Assembly (NCBI RefSeq): GCF_900176345.1
Contig: NZ_FWXU01000007.1
Coordinates: forward strand, 1-64,000
Direction: 5' to 3'
Length of the DNA stretch: 64,000 nt
Source of the DNA: Rhizobium sp. RU36D
GTDB taxonomy: Bacteria; Pseudomonadota; Alphaproteobacteria; Rhizobiales; Rhizobiaceae
Under the pieces are notes generated by a model. It had not been told where the DNA came from. It ran no database searches and worked only from the letters and a program-made list of their open reading frames with translations. Of the stretch, positions 34,173-42,030 are shown piece by piece. How positions within the stretch are numbered: the stretch's first letter is position 1; every line of letters starts with the position of its first letter. A program made the translations under genes and the position numbers.

Positions 34173-34439
34173 TCAGTGCAGGATGAATTCGCCCTTCAGC
34201 GCCCGCCATTCATTGGCGCGGATCAGCTTTTTGTGGACATAGCTCACCGAGTGGAGCGGGCCATCCAGCTTGTCCTGCCAGAATTTGAGGAAGTTCTTCA
34301 TTTCGGGAAAATCCGGCGCCAGGTCGTAATGCTGCCAGACATAGGTCTGCAGCAGTGCCGGATGGTCGGGCAGGCGGTACAGGATATGCGCCGTCGTCAG
34401 GCCGTAGCCCCGCAACATCAGTTCCATTTCCGAATTCAT
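34173..34439 (-). CDS. usg: Usg-like family protein
   Basis: This 88-residue cytosolic protein matches the Usg family (first named from a gene near trp genes): MELMLRGYGLTTAHILYRLPDHP, LLQTYVWQHYDLAPDFPEM and FLKFWQDKLDGPLHSVSYVHKKLI. The length is normal and GAGG lies ahead of the ATG. The biochemical role is not known. A TTAA-N7-TTAA box at 34566-34580 lies about 130 bases upstream and may drive this gene or mntA. Confidence 0.85.
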   Translation of the reverse strand: MNSEMELMLRGYGLTTAHILYRLPDHPALLQTYVWQHYDLAPDFPEMKNFLKFWQDKLDGPLHSVSYVHKKLIRANEWRALKGEFILH

Positions 34440-34565
34440 GCAAGCCTCGCTTTTTTCGTTCCCACTCTGTGACGAGGAGGCCGGCGCGACGGCTTGCCGA
34501 AGGTGCCATCTGGTCCGGCTCCCGACCGCGTGAAACGCGGTTGATAAAATGGAAACACCGGCTGC

Positions 34566-34580
34566 TTAATCGAGGCTTAA
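34566..34580. promoter_or_regulatory. CtrA-type binding box (TTAA-N7-TTAA)
   Basis: The sequence TTAA, seven bases, TTAA is a perfect match to the full CtrA recognition site of alphaproteobacteria. It lies 127 bases upstream of usg and 161 bases upstream of mntA. Such a site occurs by chance at low frequency in GC-rich DNA, so control is plausible, but which gene it serves cannot be decided by reading. Confidence 0.5.
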
Positions 34581-34695
34581 CAAAACTGTCATATCGGCAG
34601 ATTAATTGGAAAAACAAGGGCTTGGCAGCCGATTTGGGAGAGTGCTGCCAAATCATTCGATTTGCGCCGGGCATGCTAGCATTAGGCTGACTGTG

Positions 34696-34740
34696 GTCAT
34701 TAATCTGGCTGCGGGGCGCCAAATGGTATAAGCTAATGAC
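34696..34740 (+). promoter_or_regulatory. Extended -10 promoter of mntA, leaderless, flanked by an inverted repeat
   Basis: TGGTATAAG ending at 34732 is an extended -10 box (TGn plus TATAAG). Transcription would start about eight bases on, at or next to the ATG at 34741, and there is no ribosome-binding site, so the mRNA is probably leaderless. Arms GTCATTA (34696-34702) and TAATGAC (34734-34740) form an inverted repeat around this promoter and could be an operator for autoregulation. Confidence 0.55.
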
Positions 34741-35037
34741 ATGAACAGGACCGAAGCCATCAATAGACTGAAGCAGCACGCCGATGCCGTGAAGGATATG
34801 GGCGCAACCGCCTTGTATCTGTTCGGATCGACGGCCCGCAACGACGCCCGCGCGTCAAGCGATCTTGACCTGTTCATTGATTACGACCCCGCCAAGCGGT
34901 TCTCCCTGATCGACCTGGTCAGCATAAAGCAGTTCTTGGAAGAAAACCTCGCCATGACGGTGGATGTAACCACGCGAAACAGCCTGCACCCCATGCTGCG
35001 TAGCGATATCGAGCAGTCTGCCGTCCGCGTCTTCTAG
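34741..35037 (+). CDS. mntA: MntA-type nucleotidyltransferase antitoxin
   Basis: This 98-residue protein is a minimal nucleotidyltransferase with the motif GSTARNDARASSDLDLF (GSx10DxD, residues about 30-46), which binds metal and ATP. In MntA-HepT systems it neutralises the HEPN toxin, in known cases by adding AMP groups to it. A third acidic residue (Asp in MTVDVTTR) is also present. It starts without a ribosome-binding site and ends at TAG 35035-35037, which overlaps the GTG start of hepT by one base. This tight coupling is typical of the module. Confidence 0.88.
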   Translation: MNRTEAINRLKQHADAVKDMGATALYLFGSTARNDARASSDLDLFIDYDPAKRFSLIDLVSIKQFLEENLAMTVDVTTRNSLHPMLRSDIEQSAVRVF

Positions 35038-35387
35038 TGGCCAAGCGCAGGGTCGGGCCGGTTCTGGCCGAAATGCTGGAAGCGATCGACGGCATCGCGG
35101 CACATACAGCCGGAAAGTCTCTTGCTGAATTTGAGCAAGATTGGCTGCTGCGTCTTGCCACCCAGCGGGCGCTTGAGATTATTTCGGAAGCATCCCGGCA
35201 TATTCCCGAAGACCTGCTATCGCGGGCACCCGATGTGCCGTGGAAGCAAATCAGGGGTATCGGCAATATCTTGCGCCACGAGTATCACAGGATTGCAGAT
35301 GAGGTCGTCTGGACGGTCATTACCGAGAACCTCGCGCCTCTCAGAGCAGCCATTGAGGTAATTCAGCAGACGGTCGGCGATGAATAA
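35037..35387 (+). CDS. hepT: HepT-type HEPN ribonuclease toxin
   Basis: This 116-residue all-helical HEPN protein carries WKQIRGIGNILRHEYHRIAD near residues 70-88, the catalytic region of HepT (Arg, His and the modified Tyr of RHEY-type motifs). It would cut RNA as a dimer until inactivated by the partner MntA. It starts with GTG overlapping the mntA stop by one base. LRLATQRALEIISEASRHIPEDL is the usual second helix. The pair defends against plasmids or phages or maintains its own locus; which applies here is not shown. Confidence 0.87.
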   Translation: MAKRRVGPVLAEMLEAIDGIAAHTAGKSLAEFEQDWLLRLATQRALEIISEASRHIPEDLLSRAPDVPWKQIRGIGNILRHEYHRIADEVVWTVITENLAPLRAAIEVIQQTVGDE

Positions 35388-35485
35388 CCAGAAAATCCAA
35401 GGAAGCCACTCAAAGCTGTTTCTCAAATAAAGCTATATACTTATTTGATGCTTCTCTGATCTTGCTTCCGCTTCCTGTGCGCACC

Positions 35486-36316
35486 TTACCGCTTGAGGTG
35501 CCAGGTCAATCCTGCTTCCACGGCGCCCAAAACTTGTCGCATGCCCTCGACAATCGTCAGATAGAAGACCGCCGCCCAGAGATAGGCCTGATAGTCGAAG
35601 GTCCGAGAGAAGGTGTAGCGTGTCTGGCCCATGATGTCGAAGACGGTGACGATCGAAACCACGGTCGAACCTTTGATCAGCAGGATGATCTCGTTGCCAT
35701 AGGGTCGAAGCGCCACGATCAGCGCCTGCGGCAGGATGATCTTGAAGAAAGTCACCGTCTTGCTGAGGCCAAGGCTGGCGGCGCCCTCGCGCTGGCCGCG
35801 CGGTACGCTTTCTATCGCGCCACGAAGGATTTCCGCCTGATAGGCGGCGGTGTTCAGGGTCAGCGCCAAAAGGCTGCAATACAAGGCATCCCGGAAGAAC
35901 CACCAGAGACCGACGCTCTCAAAAGCCGAGCGAAAACTGCCGAGGCCGTAGTAGATCAGGAACAGTTGCGCCAGAAGCGGTGTCCCTCGGAAGGTATAGA
36001 CGAAGGCAAAGGAGACCGTCTGCAGCACCGGGTTCTTCGACATGCGGGCGAAGGTTACCGGCAGCGACAGGATCGCACCCATGACGACGGACAGGGATAC
36101 CAGCATGACGGTGATCAAGAGCCCGTCCCAGTAACGGGGGCCATAGCGAACAAATTTCTCGACGTCCCAGTTCGATACCAGCATGAGCAGCAGCTGGGCG
36201 ACCAGCAGCAGCCAGATGCCAAGCGTGATCCAGCCAATGACCCGGGCGCGCGTCAGTGGCGGGCGGACGGCGGGTGGAGCCGGGCGAGGGGGGATCATCT
36301 CCTGGGCAATGCTCAT
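35486..36316 (-). CDS. Amino-acid ABC transporter permease (HisM/OccM-like)
   Basis: This 276-residue inner-membrane permease of the His/Arg/Gln family has about five hydrophobic spans, the N-terminal YWDGLLITVMLVSLSVVMG block, TFRGTPLLAQLFLIYYGLG, and the EAA loop (REGAASLGLSKTVTFFKIILPQAL). A longer cytoplasmic N-terminus (about 30 Pro-rich residues) is present. It overlaps the second permease gene by four bases. It lies last in the operon. No ATPase gene follows; instead the MntA-HepT pair lies on the opposite strand. Confidence 0.87.
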   Translation of the reverse strand: MSIAQEMIPPRPAPPAVRPPLTRARVIGWITLGIWLLLVAQLLLMLVSNWDVEKFVRYGPRYWDGLLITVMLVSLSVVMGAILSLPVTFARMSKNPVLQTVSFAFVYTFRGTPLLAQLFLIYYGLGSFRSAFESVGLWWFFRDALYCSLLALTLNTAAYQAEILRGAIESVPRGQREGAASLGLSKTVTFFKIILPQALIVALRPYGNEIILLIKGSTVVSIVTVFDIMGQTRYTFSRTFDYQAYLWAAVFYLTIVEGMRQVLGAVEAGLTWHLKR

Positions 36317-37119
36317 CGCGGCGCCTCCGACCTGCGGATCCTTCGGTCGATGAAGCCGATGCCGATGGAGGAGGCAAGGGCCAGCACCAGATAGAGGGCG
36401 CAGGCGAACAGGTAGAAGAAGAAGGCCTCCTTGGTGACCTTCGCGGCAATGCCGGTCTGGCGCATGATTTCGGACAGGCCGATGACGGAGACCAGGGCCG
36501 TGTCCTTGAGCAGGTTCATCCAGAGATTGACCAGACCCGGCAGCGCAATGCGGATCAATTGCGGCACGATAATCAGAAGCATCGTCTTGCCGGAACTGAG
36601 GCCAAGCGCGTGGCCTGCCTCATACTGGCCCTGGGGAATGGCCTTGAAGGCAGATTGCAGGACCTCCGAACAATAGGAGGAAAACACGACGGAAAGCGCG
36701 ATCATCCCGGCGAAGAAGGAGTTGATCTCGACCCGTTGCTCCACGCCCATGGAGGCGAGCGCGGACTGGATAAGAAATTGTAGGCCGTAATAGATGATGA
36801 ACAGGGTCAGCAGTTCCGGCAGGCCGCGGAAGATCGTCGTGTAGATGCCGGAGGATAGCCGGAGCACCCTGTCCGTTGACTGGTTGCCGAGCGCCACGAG
36901 GAAGCCGAGGGTGAGGCCTACGGGCAGGGTGGCGATTGCCAGCGAAATCGTGATCTTGACCCCGAAGGCGATGTCATCGCCCCAGCCCGCGTCACCGCAG
37001 GACAGGATCGAGTTGCCGCCGAACCAGGTCAGTATGCCCGCGGGCCCGCAAAGCGGATCCAGGATATGCCCGATCCACGCAATCAATGTGCCAAGGGCGG
37101 AAAACACTCCGCTGATCAA
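36313..37119 (-). CDS. Amino-acid ABC transporter permease (HisQ/OccQ-like)
   Basis: This 268-residue permease has FGVKITISLAIATLPVGLTLGF, SGIYTTIFRGLPELLTLFIIYYG and the EAA loop (YEAGHALGLSSGKTMLLIIVPQLIRIALP), typical of Lys/Arg/Orn, octopine or nopaline type systems. It forms a heterodimeric channel with the next permease, which it overlaps by ATGA. A hairpin between it and the binding protein gene would reduce its expression relative to that gene. The first 30 residues hold an extra hydrophobic segment. Confidence 0.87.
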   Translation of the reverse strand: MISGVFSALGTLIAWIGHILDPLCGPAGILTWFGGNSILSCGDAGWGDDIAFGVKITISLAIATLPVGLTLGFLVALGNQSTDRVLRLSSGIYTTIFRGLPELLTLFIIYYGLQFLIQSALASMGVEQRVEINSFFAGMIALSVVFSSYCSEVLQSAFKAIPQGQYEAGHALGLSSGKTMLLIIVPQLIRIALPGLVNLWMNLLKDTALVSVIGLSEIMRQTGIAAKVTKEAFFFYLFACALYLVLALASSIGIGFIDRRIRRSEAPR

Positions 37120-37167
37120 CTCGGTTCCCCTTACGGCTCAGCCGCTTTGCTTTTGCCTGACAATGTC

Positions 37168-37201
37168 AAATAAAAACGGCGGAAGGGCAAGCCTTCCGCC
37201 G
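37168..37201 (-). terminator. Hairpin with T-run between binding protein and permease genes
   Basis: On the minus strand a perfect 10-bp stem (CGGCGGAAGG with CCTTCCGCCG) and 5-base loop is followed by TTTTTATTT. This is an intrinsic terminator shape just after the binding protein stop and 50 bases before the permease gene. Partial readthrough would give more binding protein than permease, which is common in such operons. Confidence 0.8.
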
Positions 37202-37224
37202 CGCGCTTTCTTGAGGTGAGCCGT

Positions 37225-38004
37225 TTATTCGCCGTAGACGTCGAAGTCAAAGTACTTGGCGTTGATTTCCTTGTACTTGCCATTGGCGCGGATGGCGGCG
37301 ATGGCTGCGGTGAACTTGTCCGCAAGCGCCGTTTCGCCCTTGCGCACGGCAATGCCGGCGCCCTGGCCGTTGATCTCGACATCGATCGGCAGGGGGCTGA
37401 GGATCTTGCAGCAGGCGCCTTCCGGCGACTTGATCCATTCCGACAGCACGACAATATCGTCGACCACGGCGTCGATTCGGCCGTTGGAGATGTCGAGCTT
37501 GTATTCGTCGGCGGTCGGGTAGAGCTTGATGTCGGCCTTCGACATATGCTTTTCAGCATAGTTCGAATGGGTGGTGGAGCCCTGGGCGCCAATGGTCTTG
37601 CCTGCCAGCGCCGCCTCGGTTGCTTCCGTCAGCGGGCTATCCTTGGGCACGGCAATCGCCGGCGGGGTGTTGTAGTATTTCTTGCTGAAATCTACCTTTT
37701 CCAGGCGCTCCGGCGTGATCGACATCGACGCGATGATGGCGTCGAACTTCTTCGCCTGCAGCGCGGGAATGATGCCGTCCCAATCGTTGGTGACGAATTC
37801 GCAGGTCACCTTCATTTCCTCGCAAAGCGCCTTGGCAATGTCGATGTCGAAACCGACCAGCGTGCCGTCAGCCTGCAGATTGTTGAAGGGCGGGTAGGCG
37901 CCTTCCGTGCCGATAACCAGCTTTTCCTGAGCCATCGCGCTGCCGGCAAACAGCGACAGGGCGGCAATCGAAGCCGCGGCAAAGAATCTGGATGAGATAC
38001 GCAT
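37225..38004 (-). CDS. Periplasmic Lys/Arg/Orn-type amino-acid binding protein
   Basis: This 259-residue protein starts with a signal peptide (MRISSRFFAAASIAALSLFA, cleavage after AMA near residue 26). The mature part follows SBP family 3: LVIGTEGAYPPFNNLQADG, LVGFDIDIAKALCEEM, IIASMSITPERLEKVDFS and GAQGSTTHSNYAEK. These are the ligand-contact segments of LAO/ArgT/OccT proteins, with Asp near TTDWDG-like NDWDGIIPAL and Arg in SITPERL. ATG 38004 has GAGAGGAT ahead. It would deliver a basic amino acid or an opine-like compound to the two permeases. Ligand identity is inferred. Confidence 0.87.
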   Translation of the reverse strand: MRISSRFFAAASIAALSLFAGSAMAQEKLVIGTEGAYPPFNNLQADGTLVGFDIDIAKALCEEMKVTCEFVTNDWDGIIPALQAKKFDAIIASMSITPERLEKVDFSKKYYNTPPAIAVPKDSPLTEATEAALAGKTIGAQGSTTHSNYAEKHMSKADIKLYPTADEYKLDISNGRIDAVVDDIVVLSEWIKSPEGACCKILSPLPIDVEINGQGAGIAVRKGETALADKFTAAIAAIRANGKYKEINAKYFDFDVYGE

Positions 38005-38327
38005 GAGGATCCTCTCTGTTGGTGGGAGCCGCTGTCTTTTATTTCGGCTCTCCATGCGGCGTGACGTGCGGTCGTCACTTGGCCTTATTATACCCACTTT
38101 TGGACGGCGAAAATCAACTCCAAAGACGTGTATCGGGGAAAATGTCGCCGCTTTCGCAATTTAGGGGAAAAACGGAAGGCGCTGAGAAACCAAATCGTTC
38201 AGGTCGGGTTAATGCAGCGCTCTATAACGTCGAGCATCAGGGATGGCCGATTCCAAGGCCGGAAACACGTGGGATGAACCTCGGCCAGCGGGTCGGGCAC
38301 CGGGATCCCAGCAGGAAGGAAACGTGA
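38005..38327. other. Divergent region between binding protein and OmpA-family genes
   Basis: These 323 bases hold promoters for both neighbours. A TATAAC at 38223-38228 is a plausible -10 box for the plus-strand gene, with a weak -35 region about 18 bases before it. AGGAAAC lies just before the OmpA-family ATG. A few GC-rich inverted segments are seen in 38240-38320, with no T-run. No ORF or RNA gene was recognised. Confidence 0.45.
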
Positions 38328-40829
38328 ATGAAAAGAAGATCTACGCTGTTGGCGACCGTTGCCATACCGGTGCTGTCGCTTGCCATCGTCGCAAAGCCGG
38401 CCGTGTCGTCGCCACTGCGAATCGGTTCGGCTATGTCCCAATCGCATCTCGCCGAGGCTTCGCTCATTGAATTGGCGCAAGCCGTCGTGTGCCCCGATGG
38501 CGTAGAAGCCGCGGACCAGGCCACCTGTGACGCGCGCGAGGCGCAGCGTCAGGCAGAGGCCGAGGCCCAGCGGCAGGCCCAGGAGGCAGAAGCCCAACGC
38601 CAGGCGCAAGAGGCTGAAGCCCAGCGTCAGGCTCAGGAAGCGGAAGCCCAGCGTCAGGCCGAAGCCGAGGCCCAGCGCCAGGCGCAAGAGGCGGAAGCAC
38701 AGCGTCAGGCCGAAGCCGAGGCCCAGCGCCAGGCGCAGGAGGCAGAAGCCCAACGCCAGGCCCAAGAGGCGGAAGCGCAGCGTCAGGCCCAAGAAGCGGA
38801 AGCCCAACGCCAGGCACAAGAAGCCGAAGCGCAGCGTCAGGCACAGGAGGAAGAACTCCGGCGCCAGGCGGAGGCCGAGGCTCAGCGCCAGGCGCAGGAA
38901 GCAGAGGCTCAGCGGCAGGCTCAGGAGGCAGAAGCACAGCGTCAGGCCCAGGAAGCCGAGGCTCAGCGTCAGGCCCAGGAAGCGGAAGCCCAGCGTCAAG
39001 CCGAAGCAGAGGCACAGCGGCAGGCACAGGAGGCCGAGGCTCAGCGTCAGGCCGAACAGCAGGCACAGCAGCCTGCAGAGGCACCAGCGGCTGTTACCTG
39101 CGCTGATGGCTCCCAGGCCGCGTCGGCGGAAGCCTGCCCGGCTCCGGCAGACAATGCGCAGCAGCCCGCCGAACAACCGGCCGATCAGGCGCCCGTGGCC
39201 GAACAGCCGGCTCAGCCCCCGGCAGACCAGCCAGCCGTCGCACAGCCTGACAATGCCCAGCCGCCGGCCGATGCGCCTGTGGCCGAGCAGCCGGCTCAGC
39301 CTTCTGCGGATCAGCCCGCCGTCGCCCAGCCCGATGGCACGCAGCCAGCGGCAGACGCACCGGTAGCTGAGCAGCCCGCGCAGCCCGATGGCCAGGCGCC
39401 GGCTCAGCAGCAGGCTGGCGAGCAGCAGCCTCAGCCCGAGCCGCAGCAGGTCGTGGTTCCGGCAACCCTGCCGCCGGCCGACGCACCTGTTGTCGCGATC
39501 GAAGAAACGCAGACCGAGGAGCAGAAGCAGGAAGTCGCCGAAGATCCGGCCAAGACCGCCGAGACTGTTGTCCTGCCGGTCGATGGTGGCGCTGCCGTGC
39601 TCGACAGCGACAAGGATGCCGACAACACTGGTGGTGCCGCAGCACGCGAGACCCGCACCGAACTGCGTGCGCAGGAGCAGCCTGTTGCCGCCCCGGAAAG
39701 CGATGCCGCCGCACAGGCCGAGATCAAGGTTGATCCGCAGGCCATCCAGGCTGCCGCAACCGAGGACGGAACACGGCTGCAGGCCGCACCGACCTTTGCC
39801 GTGCCGACGACGGTTGTGAACAATGTCACCAACGTGACCAATGTGACGAACGTCACCAATGTCACGAACAACACCGTGACCAACAACAATGTCACCAACA
39901 ACACGGTGAACAACGTCAACAACGGCGTTCAGAACAACATCGTCCAGAACAACATCGTCAACCAGGTGACGCAAGTTAAGGTGATCGAGCAGGTCGATAA
40001 CCGCACGATCATCAATGTCGGCAATCAGGTCGTGGTTCGCTCCAATGACCGTGATCGCCTGCGCTACGACGCGTCCGAAACCTACTACGAAGAACTGTCC
40101 CGCGGCCGCGTCCGCGAAACGGTGATCCGTTCGGACGAGTCGCGTATCGTTACGGTCTACAACCGCTATGGCGACATCATTCAGCGGTCCCGCATCAGCC
40201 CCCGTGGCCGGGAATATGTGTTGATCTATTCGCCGGAGGCCGATCGCGAGGAAGCTCGTGTGTTCATCGACGTCGGCTTGAGCCTGCCGCCGATGCGCCT
40301 GACGGTTCCGGTCAGCGATTACATCGTAACGACGTCGCGTGCGCCTGACCGCGACTACTACGACTTCCTGGCAGAGCCGCCGGTCGAACGGGTCGAGCGC
40401 GTCTACTCGATCGACGAGGTGAAGTCCTCGGCACGTCTGCGCGACAAGGTGCGCCGTATCGACCTCGATACCATCACCTTCCCATCCGGTTCGGCCGAAG
40501 TGCCGCTGGAACAGGCCCGGACCCTGCGCAAGGTGGCCGAAGCCATGGAGAAGATCCTGGACAATGATCCGGGCGAAACCTTCCTCATCGAAGGTCACAC
40601 GGATGCCGTGGGCTCTGACCAGGCTAACCTGATCCTCTCCGACAAGCGTGCAGAAACGGTGGCGAACCTCCTGACCCAGGTTTACGGCATTCCGCCTGAA
40701 AACCTGCAGGTCCAGGGCTATGGCGAGCGCTATCTGAAAATCCGCACCCTCGAAGGCGAACAGCAGAACCGCCGCGTGGCGATCCGCCGCGTGACCTCCC
40801 TGGTGCGGCCCGTCGCCGTCAACCAGTAA
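38328..40829 (+). CDS. OmpA-family envelope protein with long repetitive helical and Asn-rich regions
   Basis: This 833-residue exported protein starts with a signal-like hydrophobic stretch (LLATVAIPVLSLAIVAKPAVS). Residues about 71-241 are some twenty repeats of 8-9 residues (AQEAEAQRQ type), predicted to be a long charged helix. A Pro/Ala/Gln-rich region (about 248-390) and an Asp/Glu-rich part follow. Residues about 497-546 are Asn/Thr/Val repeats (NVTNVTN style). After a conserved-looking region with Arg-rich strands (about 560-705) comes a C-terminal OmpA peptidoglycan-binding domain (about 710-825, with TFPSGSAEV, GHTDAVGSDQANLILSDKRAE and GYGERY). It probably links the outer envelope to peptidoglycan. 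A strong terminator follows the stop. Confidence 0.82.
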   Translation: MKRRSTLLATVAIPVLSLAIVAKPAVSSPLRIGSAMSQSHLAEASLIELAQAVVCPDGVEAADQATCDAREAQRQAEAEAQRQAQEAEAQRQAQEAEAQRQAQEAEAQRQAEAEAQRQAQEAEAQRQAEAEAQRQAQEAEAQRQAQEAEAQRQAQEAEAQRQAQEAEAQRQAQEEELRRQAEAEAQRQAQEAEAQRQAQEAEAQRQAQEAEAQRQAQEAEAQRQAEAEAQRQAQEAEAQRQAEQQAQQPAEAPAAVTCADGSQAASAEACPAPADNAQQPAEQPADQAPVAEQPAQPPADQPAVAQPDNAQPPADAPVAEQPAQPSADQPAVAQPDGTQPAADAPVAEQPAQPDGQAPAQQQAGEQQPQPEPQQVVVPATLPPADAPVVAIEETQTEEQKQEVAEDPAKTAETVVLPVDGGAAVLDSDKDADNTGGAAARETRTELRAQEQPVAAPESDAAAQAEIKVDPQAIQAAATEDGTRLQAAPTFAVPTTVVNNVTNVTNVTNVTNVTNNTVTNNNVTNNTVNNVNNGVQNNIVQNNIVNQVTQVKVIEQVDNRTIINVGNQVVVRSNDRDRLRYDASETYYEELSRGRVRETVIRSDESRIVTVYNRYGDIIQRSRISPRGREYVLIYSPEADREEARVFIDVGLSLPPMRLTVPVSDYIVTTSRAPDRDYYDFLAEPPVERVERVYSIDEVKSSARLRDKVRRIDLDTITFPSGSAEVPLEQARTLRKVAEAMEKILDNDPGETFLIEGHTDAVGSDQANLILSDKRAETVANLLTQVYGIPPENLQVQGYGERYLKIRTLEGEQQNRRVAIRRVTSLVRPVAVNQ
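38538..39050 (+). repeat. Tandem 24/27-bp repeats coding AQEAEAQRQ units
   Basis: About twenty in-frame units of 24 or 27 bases encode AEAEAQRQ or AQEAEAQRQ; one is diverged (EEELRRQ near 38850-38870). Third-base differences between units (CAG/CAA, CGT/CGC/CGG, GCC/GCA/GCG) show that the copies are not all recent. Such an array could change length by slippage or recombination between strains. Confidence 0.85.
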
Positions 40830-40853
40830 GACCGCGCGTGAAGCGACATGAAG

Positions 40854-40886
40854 AGGCCGCCGGCGACCTGCCGGCGGCCTTTTGCG
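40854..40886 (+). terminator. Intrinsic terminator after the OmpA-family gene
   Basis: A perfect 11-bp stem (AGGCCGCCGGC with GCCGGCGGCCT), loop GACCT, then TTTGCGTTT. It lies 25 bases after the stop and ends just before the converging mobB gene. Confidence 0.85.
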
Positions 40887-40888
40887 TT

Positions 40889-41407
40889 TCAGGCTATGGG
40901 TGGAAGGCCGGTGACGCCGGCGATGAAATCGGCAATGGCCATGGTGTCATCGAGATCAAACACCGGCAGCCCCGTGTCGGTCACGGGGTGATCGGCGGCC
41001 ACCGCAACGATGTGCGGATCGGTGGGAGCAAGCGGTTCACGGTTTGCAGCAGCGGTCCGCCGTGCCTCGATCTTCGGAACCGGCTCGCGCTTGTAGCCTT
41101 CGATCAGAACGAGATCGCAAGGGGCGATCCGCCCGAGGATCTCGGCAAAGCTGGGTTCCGGCGCGCCGCGCAATTCATGCATGATGGCCCAGCGCGTGCC
41201 TGAGACGATGGTCACTTCGTGGGCGCCAGCCTCGCGATGGCGGAAGCTGTCGGCGCCGACCTTGTCGATATCGAAGTCGTGATGGGCGTGCTTGATCGTG
41301 GAGATGCGATAGCCACGCCGGGTGAATTCCGCGACCAGCCGAACGGCGAGCCCGGTCTTGCCCGAGTTCTTCCAGCCGGAAATTCCAAAAACCCTTGGTG
41401 CACTCAC
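40889..41407 (-). CDS. mobB: Molybdopterin-guanine dinucleotide biosynthesis adapter MobB
   Basis: This 172-residue GTP-binding protein has a P-loop GWKNSGKTG (residues 9-17) close to the start, a KHAHHDFDIDKVGADSFRHREAG block and DLVLIEGYKREPVPKIEARR, all typical of MobB. It assists MobA in making the guanine dinucleotide form of molybdenum cofactor. Its start overlaps the mobA stop by four bases. It is the last gene of the operon and is followed by the OmpA-family terminator on the opposite strand. Confidence 0.9.
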   Translation of the reverse strand: MSAPRVFGISGWKNSGKTGLAVRLVAEFTRRGYRISTIKHAHHDFDIDKVGADSFRHREAGAHEVTIVSGTRWAIMHELRGAPEPSFAEILGRIAPCDLVLIEGYKREPVPKIEARRTAAANREPLAPTDPHIVAVAADHPVTDTGLPVFDLDDTMAIADFIAGVTGLPPIA

Positions 41408-42030
41408 AGTCCCAAAGCCCTTGCCAGTGTTTCCGCCTCAGCCAGATCCTGCCGGGTGTTCACATTGAAGAAGGGATCTATATCGCCGATCGCCGAGACA
41501 TGCGACGGAAACTCCACCGTCTCATGCTGATGTCTTGCAATGTAGGAGAGGACCCTGCGGTTCTCGTGATGGGATAGCCATTCCTCAAGATCGTCGGCAA
41601 GAGCAGCCGGCCAGTAAGTTGCCAGGGGGTGGCTGCGGCCTTTGTGAGCGGCCAGTGCGATGATCGTTCCCTCGCGGGAGGCTGCGGTGAGGCGGGTAAC
41701 AAGATCGAGGGGAAGGAAGGGGGTGTCACCCGCGATGGTGACCAGGCCCGGTGCGGCGGGGGCGGCCTTGGCGAGATGGCGCAGCCCAGCCAGCACGCCC
41801 GCCAGCGGCCCCTGATGTGCCGCCATCGTATCGGGTATGATCTCTCTGCCCACAGAATGCGCATAGTCCAGCGGCGCATTGACCCAAAGCCTGGTGACCT
41901 GCGGGTCAAGCCTTGCGATCACATGCTCGATCAGCATCCTGCCGGCGAGACGTTCCTGCGTCTTGTCCGTGCCCATGCGGCGCGACTGGCCGCCGGCAAG
42001 GATCAGTCCGGGAAAACCGGGAGCGCTCAT
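41404..42030 (-). CDS. mobA: Molybdenum cofactor guanylyltransferase MobA
   Basis: This 208-residue nucleotidyltransferase transfers GMP from GTP to molybdopterin. The start MSAPGFPGLILAGGQSRRMG gives the GTP-binding loop (LAGGxSxRMG), and DKTQERLAG supplies the conserved Lys. GPLAGVLAGL and GDTPFLPLDLVTRL follow, then the acidic region FFNVNTRQDL. ATG 42030 overlaps the end of the MFS gene by four bases; the frame is open far upstream but only through that gene. Family length is about 190-215. Confidence 0.9.
   Translation of the reverse strand: MSAPGFPGLILAGGQSRRMGTDKTQERLAGRMLIEHVIARLDPQVTRLWVNAPLDYAHSVGREIIPDTMAAHQGPLAGVLAGLRHLAKAAPAAPGLVTIAGDTPFLPLDLVTRLTAASREGTIIALAAHKGRSHPLATYWPAALADDLEEWLSHHENRRVLSYIARHQHETVEFPSHVSAIGDIDPFFNVNTRQDLAEAETLARALGL

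Larger units (their letters stand above)
34440..34740. other. Divergent region between usg and mntA
   Basis: These 301 bases contain the usg leader, a CtrA-type box (34566-34580), AT-rich sequence at 34545-34620, and the mntA promoter near the right end. No conserved ORF or RNA gene was recognised. The right half may once have belonged to a different gene, since the MntA-HepT pair is a typical mobile accessory module. Confidence 0.5.

Noticed and set aside
38538..39050. CRISPR array, because of regular short repeats
   Set aside because: Units are contiguous, in frame and without spacers; they encode a protein repeat.
38199..40598. A 799-codon open frame on the minus strand, rich in Leu and Gly, opposite the OmpA-family gene
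   Set aside because: It mirrors the repeat codons of the real gene (Glu-Ala-Gln repeats read backward as Leu-rich repeats), has no family likeness, and the plus-strand protein has a signal peptide and an OmpA domain.
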